From: Prosopocoilus inquinatus
Lineage: Eukaryota > Arthropoda > Insecta > Coleoptera > Lucanidae
DNA: 64,000 nt
Assembly: GCA_036172665.1 (NCBI GenBank)
Contig: CM069870.1
Span: 29,114,001-29,178,000 of the forward strand
Direction of reading: 5' to 3'
Both the position numbers and the translations under genes were made by a program. The notes under the pieces were generated by a model. The model searched no databases. It saw only the letters and a list, made by a program, of their open reading frames with translations, and was not told the DNA's origin. Positions 57,766-64,000 of the stretch are shown here, piece after piece. The stretch's first letter is position 1. Every line of letters begins with the position of its first letter.

Positions 57766-58824
57766 TAGTTTTCGAGAAAAATGCAGTGGCAGATTTTCAC
57801 TAAACCGTTTGAGAACTGCTGGCATTGCTAAAAGTGGAACGCGGGCACCTCTTCAATTACGAGCCGAAGTAGGCCAGGGTCAGTGCCTTACTGGAACTCG
57901 AGCGGGAACGACGTAACTCAGCGCCGCTCCGATCAGCTGGTCCGTCAAAATGTTTAGAATTTAAATAAACGTCACTGCTAGTAATTACAAGTTTAACAAA
58001 TTAAAAGCAAGGCACAAACAAATTGTAATATCTCATTCCATATTATTTTTAAGACTTAAAAAAAATTTACATTTACTTTGTTTTCAAGGACCGTAAGTAG
58101 TAATACTTTCATAGCTAGCAGCGAGATTGCAGCAAAAGTTTATTTACGTAAAAGGGTAAAGGAAGAACATTTTTAACGCGTTTTAATGCCTAATTGGTGC
58201 ATAGATTTTCGGATTTATTCGTCGATAGTTGATATCGTAAAACATATTACTTCGCTCAGTGAATTAAAATTTTAAATAAAATAATAAACGGTCAGTAATT
58301 ATTATTACGAAACTCTGCATTGAAAATCGAGTGTGGTACCAGTGGGCGTGTTTATACCGAGAGGAAGGCGAAGTTGACCTTCCTATATTTCTCGCACATT
58401 TTAACATTTCCAAACAAGTGGTCCATCCGAATTTTTTTGGCTATGATATGGTAGCCACCAAGAAATACCCGCAGAAGGTAGCATTTCGCGTACTTATACT
58501 GAGGTTTTTTTATTTGCACACTGTAAAAGAACACCCTGTATTTGTTTCATATTATAATAAACGTAAAATACGTCAGAAAAAAACATATACATGTATTTAC
58601 AAACATTTGTACTCAAAAAGCATATCTTAGCTTAATTGAAAAATAAGTTATTGCACTTTTGGAAGGTAACATGGAAATTGTAGTGAAGCTAAGACAAGCC
58701 GTTCAAATTTCATAGCAACGGCCCGAAAAAAAAAATTGCTACAACAAATTTGTTATGTAAAGGGATTTTTTTGAGTAAAGCTTGTAGCAAGTCAGCTCAG
58801 ATTGCAATGGGGCTGTCAAGCATC

Positions 58825-58872
58825 CTCTGTATAACTATTTCGGGCCCGTAACTGGGGCCTCATCAGCAGGAG
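58825..58872 (-). ncRNA. Hammerhead-like motif with intact CUGAUGA core
   Basis: On the minus strand: CTCCTG (helix I with one bulge), CTGATGA (58866-58860), GGCCCC-loop-GGGCCC (helix II with one C-C mismatch), GAA, ATAG/TTAT (helix III), A as the cleavage-site base, then CAGAG. It belongs to the same family as 19462-19506 and 5150-5275, with the shared downstream segment that contains ATTGCAATCTGAGCTGACTT. Core bases are intact but helices I and II are imperfect. Confidence 0.5.
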
Positions 58873-60633
58873 ACTAGCATCGTCCACTCCAAGTCCAAAT
58901 GACTCGCCCGATTTGAGGAGCGGTAGTTGGTTGGTAATTCTGTAATAGCAGATTGCAGTTTAAAGAACGGTTTTCCCGGTTTGTGTGTGCGAGCAATGTG
59001 CGAGACAGACTCCTAAGAATCGCAGCGCTTTACTAATTAATGTTTCATTTATGTTTAAAACGAAATGTAAATAGTCAATTTTTCGAACATTTTCTGTCCA
59101 AGTTTATTATTTCTCTATCCCTCAAAATATGCACAACCTGACGAACAAAAATAATCATATTTACCAAGAAATTAACAAATTTTAAATTTTCAATGACTCC
59201 TATCCGTTATTATTAAAACAAAAATTAAGGTTGGTAGTCCTTATGTTTGACATTTCTTTCTCCTAAACTAAAAAAAGTAAAAAAAAATACTTAAGAAAAT
59301 GTAAATGTCCAATGACAAGCATGCATTCCAAAATCAAATTCTCCCTTTTAAAAAGTAAAAGTTTTTGAGATATCTTCGAATTTCTGAAAAAAATATTTAG
59401 ATGGCCTTTCATTTAAGAGAATGTATTTTCAAAACTTTCAAATTTCAAGATTCAAGTTGCCTGTCGTTTGAGAGAATAATGTTCAGTCTTTCAAATCATA
59501 TCCTAGTTATCATTCAAAAATTCGCAGGGTGGTCAAAATGTGGTGTCGAACCTTGCTCTGTTCAACTGCCCAAAACTCAGTAAATGGATCACCCCTGTAT
59601 ATTTTGCAATCATAAGATGCAGAATCAAATTCTACATCGATTAGTAGTCATTCCCTATACCTATTTCCATTAGCTTTCTTGTTATCTATTATTATTTCTT
59701 ATAATGGCATATTTTGGTAAAATTATGGTAATTTTTCGCAGTAAGTGTCGACAAAACAAAAATATTTATTGAGTTACAAGCTATATTAACAGATATGTAC
59801 AAATAAAAAACAAAGAAATTAATAAAATTAACAAAATAAATTAAAAGGAACCGTAATGTTCAATCTTCAAGAACTACGAACGATAGTATTTTTTGTGCAA
59901 AATTTGTACAAAGTGACAGAGATAGGTTACCATTGTAAATATTTATTAGTTGATTCGACTCTCGTCTCACTTATTTGCAAATTTTATGCAGCATTTACGA
60001 CCGTATTCTAGGGACTCCAGAATAATAAATAAAACTATTTAATTATTTTAATCACTTTACCAATTGTAAGTTTTACTTTTACTTTTTTTTAACAAAAATG
60101 TTAGACTGACAAAGAGAATTGTTTTTGAAAATAGGTCTACTTATTTTTTTAAGACCCTTGTTTATAAAAATAGTAAGTATTACGATAGATATTTACCTAC
60201 AGCTTTATTCCGAGATGTATGGCGAAATAATGCTATGGTTAGCAATTGTTTATTTCTTAAAAAAAATAGAAATTCGATATTTGCTTTTTTTTTTTCAAAG
60301 CTAGATACGGATAACTGTATAAATGCCGTTAATTAACACAATAAAATAAACAATTCTTGATAACAAGAAAACTAATGAAAATAGGTATAAGTAATATTTA
60401 TTACTAATCGATGTAGAATTTGATTCTCCATCTCATATTGCAAAAATATACAGGTAATCCATTTACGAAAACTGACTTTTGGGCAGTTGAACAGAACAAG
60501 GTTCGACACCATATTTTGACCAACCTGTAAATGATAACTAGGATATGATTTGAAAGGCTGAACATTATTCTTTCAAACGACAGTCAGCTTGAATCTTGAA
60601 ATTTGAAAGTGTCGTAAATACATTCTCTTAAAT

Positions 60634-62579
60634 CAGAGCTTCCCAAACTTTTAGGTTTCGCGGCCCCTTTTGAGCTCTATTATGATTCACGCCCCCCTTC
60701 CCCTTCCCCGCACCGTCAAACCTAGAACTTGAAGACTGATGTTGATCAAATATTTTCATAGTATTTTTTTAATATTTGAGACTCACATTATATTTCATAA
60801 CTGACATCAACAACACATTTGTTCTATTGAAGCTTGTTTGCATATCCTGCATAGCATTGACTCGTTTTTCTCTGAAACTAAACTTGGGAATAATTACATT
60901 GTACGATCGGGAGCAATAAATTTGGTCGTCATTGATTGTTTAAGATTTGTGCTTGACTCATATTTGATTAAAAGTAAAAAGATTGATGTCTTAATTTTGA
61001 GCACTATCAATAATTTCTTAAAAATTTTATTTATTTCCGACCTTTTTTTGGCAAAATAAAACAAATTTATATGAAAATTTGTAATTTGCGGAATTGAAAC
61101 TGACGTTTTATTTGACAGTGACGACCAAAATTTATTGCTTGCTACAGTACATACAGGATGTTCATGGGAAGCCGCTACAATAGCTAACTTTCTTATTTGT
61201 ATTTTTATGAAGTAACTTAAATTAGGAAAGTTTTAGGACCTTTCCTCTTCGATTTTATGGTATTTCCAAAAAAACAAATGACAATCAGGTTTTCGAGATT
61301 TTCAATTGTTTTCATTTTTTTTTATGGAATGTTACGTTTTTTAACATTGTATCACGTTCAGGATGTCAAATTAATTATGTCTCTAAAATATCTCCTTCCA
61401 AAGCCTACTACTTTTATAAACGATTTAGTAACAAAATCTTGGTGTTCACGGGAAATTGCTACAATAGCTAACTTTTTTATTTGAAGTTTCACGAAGTAGC
61501 TTAAATTAGAAAAGTTTCAGGACCTTCCCTGCTCGATGTTATGGTACCTTTGGAAAAACAAATGACTATCAGGTTTTCGAGAATTTCAATTATTTTCAAC
61601 TTTTTTAAATAGAACATTATGTTTTTTTATCATGGCATAGCATTCAGGATATCAAATTAAGTATGTCTGTGAAATAATATCTCTCGAAACAGAATATTTC
61701 ATAAATAATTCAGTCTTGATATTCGCGAGAAGTGTATCGTTACGATAGTCTTTTTATTCACGAATACAATATGGTGTGCTTCGAAACAAGAGAATAAAGG
61801 AAGTGTGTTCAAACTGTCAGACCTTTGTGAACTGTCATGATTCAAAATTTGTTTAAATTTAGTTCAAACTAAAAACCCTTGTGTCAAATATTGAAAGCGC
61901 GACATGTTAAAGTGTCTAATACCATTATTTACCAAATAATTTATAAAATGGTAGACTTAGTAGGAGAATATTTTAGAGAAGTACTTAATTTGGCGTCCTG
62001 AACACGATACGCTGATAAAAAATATAACGTTCCATTTAGAAAAGTTGAAAACAATTGAAGATCTCGAAAATCTGAGTCATAGTCATTTGAAGTTAGCTAT
62101 TGTAGCCATTTCCCGTGAACACCAAGATTTTGTTACTAAATCGTTCCTAAAATAGTAGGCTTTGGGAGATGATATTTTAGAGACATAATTAATTTAACAT
62201 CTTGAACGCGATGCGATGATAAAAAACCTAACATTCCATAAAAAAAAGTTGAAAACAATTGAAAATCTCGAAAACCTGATTGTCATTTATTTTTCCGAAA
62301 GTACCATAAAAACGAGGAGGAAGGGTCCTAAAATATTTCTAATTTAAGTTACTTCGTAAAAATACAAATAAGAAAGTTAGCTATTGTAGCGGCTTCCCAT
62401 GAACATCCTGTATGTACTGTAGCAAGCAATAAATTTTGGTCGTCACTGTCAAATAAAACGTCAGTTTCAATTCCGCAAATTACAAATTTTCATATAAATT
62501 TGTTTTATTTTGCTGCGCCCACCTTTGAAGACTTACGCGCTCCCCTACGGGGGCGCGCCCCACAGTTTGGGAAACGCAG
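60634..62579. mobile_element. Non-autonomous hAT element, second copy, opposite orientation
   Basis: Left end CAGAGCTTCCCAAACTTTTA and right end (inverted) CTGCGTTTCCCAAACTGTGG, with TCTTAAAT before and TCTTAAAC after (8-base target duplication, one change). Subterminal text matches the 15582-16954 copy in reverse. No transposase frame. A long inverted repeat fills most of the element. Confidence 0.87.
61051..62513. repeat. Long inverted repeat built of about 290-bp subrepeats
   Basis: The outer arms match almost perfectly (GCAAAATAAAACAAATTTAT at 61051 and its inverse ending at 62513; TACATACAGGATGTTCATGG near 61149 and its inverse near 62410). Each arm contains two copies of a unit that includes GCTACAATAGCTAACTTT, AAATGACAATCAGGTTTTCG and CAGGATGTCAAATTAA (about 61180-61450 and 61450-61720; inverted at 61960-62120 and 62120-62400). 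The centre lies near 61740-61940. This resembles Foldback-type elements. Confidence 0.8.
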
Positions 62580-62665
62580 TCTTAAACGAAAGGCCACCGA
62601 AATAACTTTTCTCAGATATTCGAAGATATCTCAAAAACCGTTACATTTAAATATAGGGAAGCCTT

Positions 62666-63206
62666 AGCAACTCTTGCATAGAATAACGTGTTGAATCAGA
62701 ATTTGTAATAAAAGATATAGCATTCTATTTAAAATAAGAAAGTTAATGGCGACTTCCGGTATAACCGGAAGTGATATAAAAGTGAAAATATTTTCTTCTA
62801 CAAGACCATTTCCTCCTAGGGCAGTGTGTTAATTTTCACAATATTTGTATGTTCCTTTCCCCGAAAACTTTTAACAGGCCATTCAACTTGGGAGACCCTG
62901 TATTTCGAAATAATCTCGTAACCAGCAGTTCTTGCTTCTTTATTTGATAATAATTTTTAATTGTGTAATGTTTGGTAAGAATATTCCAAGTTTATCCCAT
63001 GTAGGTACATACTAGACACAAAATACACAGACGTTGCAGATGTGAATAAATAAATTCGTATGCCTGTAATTATTTAATCCTTATCAAAGATTTTTGTTTG
63101 AAAAGGCTATGATAAGAAGATACGTATAAATCTTCGCTTATCTCACCTGGTTTTATATAGGCATCGTGTATTGGTTTGTTTATAATAGTTAAAAAGAAAG
63201 AAAAAC
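62666..63206. other. No gene seen
   Basis: Mixed AT-rich sequence with a small hairpin ACTTCCGGTATAACCGGAAGT at 62753-62773 region. Nothing else can be supported. Confidence 0.4.
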
Positions 63207-63266
63207 ATGTACCCCTATTACGAACCAGACTGGAGTGTTTTACCCCCGGAGCTCAACAGAAGGTAG
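63207..63266 (+). CDS. Possible first coding exon or short ORF
   Basis: ATG with an A-rich upstream context (AAAAACATG) opens 19 codons (MYPYYEPDWSVLPPELNRR) before TAG. The peptide is compositionally protein-like, and AGAAG|GTAGAA at its end could be a weak splice donor, but no following exon can be named. Function unknown. Confidence 0.2.
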   Translation: MYPYYEPDWSVLPPELNRR

Positions 63267-63499
63267 AAAAAGAATTTGTGAAACGTCTGCTGCTTTTGCT
63301 TTAGCTATTGTATTCGTTTAAGCATTAAATGATGTGCAATTTATTGTTTTTTTATGTAATTGTTTACTTATATTCAAGAATTCAAAGTGAGTTATTTAAA
63401 TGCAACGCTATAATCGATGATTTGCAGCAAGGCTTACTGAATGATTCATAATTTGTAATTAAAACAATTGCTATTCAAAAAAAAACACTTCTCAGGTAG

Positions 63500-63918
63500 A
63501 CGTCGACATGACGTGACGTCACAAGCCGGCCATATTGCAAATGTTTAGTTGTCAAAGAAGTCGGTATGGGATGGTCTAAAAAATATTTGTAATTGTAGGA
63601 ATTAATTTTGCCACGTTTTTTAATTTTTATAGCCGATCTTTTAGTTTTGGTGAGTGTTCGTTTTGGCCAGTAAGTAGGAATTGTTTACGCTGTGTTCCTA
63701 CTTGCACACCTGTCATAATTACATAGACACATACAGGTGACTATTATCAATAAATAATTGATTAAATTGATTATTTTAACACTATTTACTCTGCTTTCAT
63801 TGATTAAAAACGGTTTTCTAGTGTTTAAATCGAATTATTTACCTAAAATTTCTGTGTGATCGTTAATTCATATTAACCTGTATTTTTGCTGTGTTGCTCT
63901 ACTGTGTGATATCTCGTC
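63500..63918 (+). promoter_or_regulatory. Probable promoter and 5' UTR region of a gene running off the window
   Basis: A less AT-rich patch contains TGACGTGACGTCAC near 63510 (CRE/ATF-type site) next to AAGCCGGCCATATTGC. A donor-like GTGAGTG near 63649 could end a non-coding first exon. No TATA box is evident. This is inferred from composition and motifs only. Confidence 0.35.
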
Positions 63919-63938
63919 ATGAACGCTTCGGAGCATGG
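63919..63938 (+). CDS. Possible first coding exon (MNASEHG) of a gene beyond the window
   Basis: ATGAACGCTTCGGAGCATGG is followed directly by GTAAAT, a usable splice donor, giving a short phase-2 first coding exon. It lies downstream of the putative promoter region. No downstream exon is in the window, so the product is unknown. Confidence 0.3.
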
Positions 63939-64000
63939 GTAAATATAACTAACAACTAATTCAAGAACATGATTTTAAATCTTGCGCTTTAGGTTTAACC

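Larger units (their letters stand above)
59341..62665. repeat. Fold-back element split by a hAT transposon
   Basis: Left arm 59341-59687, right arm 60357-60633 continued at 62588-62665 after the inserted hAT. Matching pieces include TTTTGAGATATCTTCGAA (59363) with the inverse at 62620, ATTCAAGTTGCCTGTCGTTT (59450) with the inverse near 60580, and CTATACCTATTTCCATTAGC (59655) with the inverse near 60370. The loop (59688-60356) has no gene. The arms differ by scattered substitutions, so the element is old relative to the inserted hAT. Confidence 0.85.

Noticed and set aside
57689..57916. 75-residue frame in a GC-richer patch
   Set aside because: Begins inside the hairpin repeat and has no protein-like features; the GC patch 57780-57950 remains unexplained but is not convincingly a gene.
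58331..58630. 99-residue plus-strand frame
   Set aside because: No recognisable domain; contains a fragment of the ACACCCTGTA repeat tip, so it is likely non-coding repeat sequence.
1..64000. CRISPR arrays, operons, bacterial promoters or phage genes
   Set aside because: Repeats present are inverted or transposon-derived, genes have introns, and nothing prokaryotic is seen.

Overview
This is a strongly AT-rich piece of an animal nuclear genome, almost certainly an insect. A beetle-like genome is my guess, but nothing here proves the order. The evidence is spliced genes with GT-AG introns, a tandem cluster of insect-type tetraspanins, a secreted defensin-like peptide, a nuclear tRNA gene, and dense arthropod-style repeats: CR1/Jockey-like LINEs, Tc1/mariner, hAT, a Penelope-like element and many palindromic MITEs. 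There is no prokaryotic-style gene organisation. Five multi-exon protein genes could be assembled by eye from reading frames, splice sites and phase: three tetraspanins (minus strand), one defensin-like antimicrobial peptide (plus strand) and one ARFRP1-type small GTPase (plus strand). All exon models are inferences without transcript data.

Layout. 1-3430 is the 3' part of a LINE, split by an intact-looking, GC-rich Tc1/mariner-family transposon (1782-3084). A probable solo LTR (3922-4336) and a fold-back repeat (4419-5085) follow. 8027-24354 is tetraspanin B. Its modelled 14 kb third intron carries a Penelope-like element (12249-13508), a hAT element (15582-16954), hammerhead-ribozyme-like repeats and, on the opposite strand, the whole defensin-like gene (18313-21680). 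25156-30606 is tetraspanin C; its third intron holds two LINE fragments, one split by a mariner. 30607-37951 is gene-poor and rich in palindromic repeats. 37952-47041 is tetraspanin D; a complete tRNA-Leu(UAG) gene lies inside its 162-bp third intron, on the same strand. A dead mariner lies at 47983-49082. 53673-56817 is the ARFRP1-like gene. 57000-63000 is repeat-on-repeat: a fold-back element split by a hAT element which itself contains a long inverted repeat. The last 800 bases look like the promoter and first exon of another plus-strand gene.

How the parts relate. The tetraspanins share a five-exon plan with phase-0 junctions at equivalent positions, which points to tandem duplication as in the Drosophila Tsp42E cluster. 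The most unusual signal is a set of short repeats that carry hammerhead ribozyme cores (CUGANGA, helix II, GAAA, short palindromic helix III, matching helix I). Two show an unmutated core with paired helices I-III (17293-17334 and 42185-42227), one more has an intact core with imperfect helices (58825-58872), and several are decayed. Hammerheads of this type are known from Penelope-like elements, and a Penelope-like relic is present in this window.
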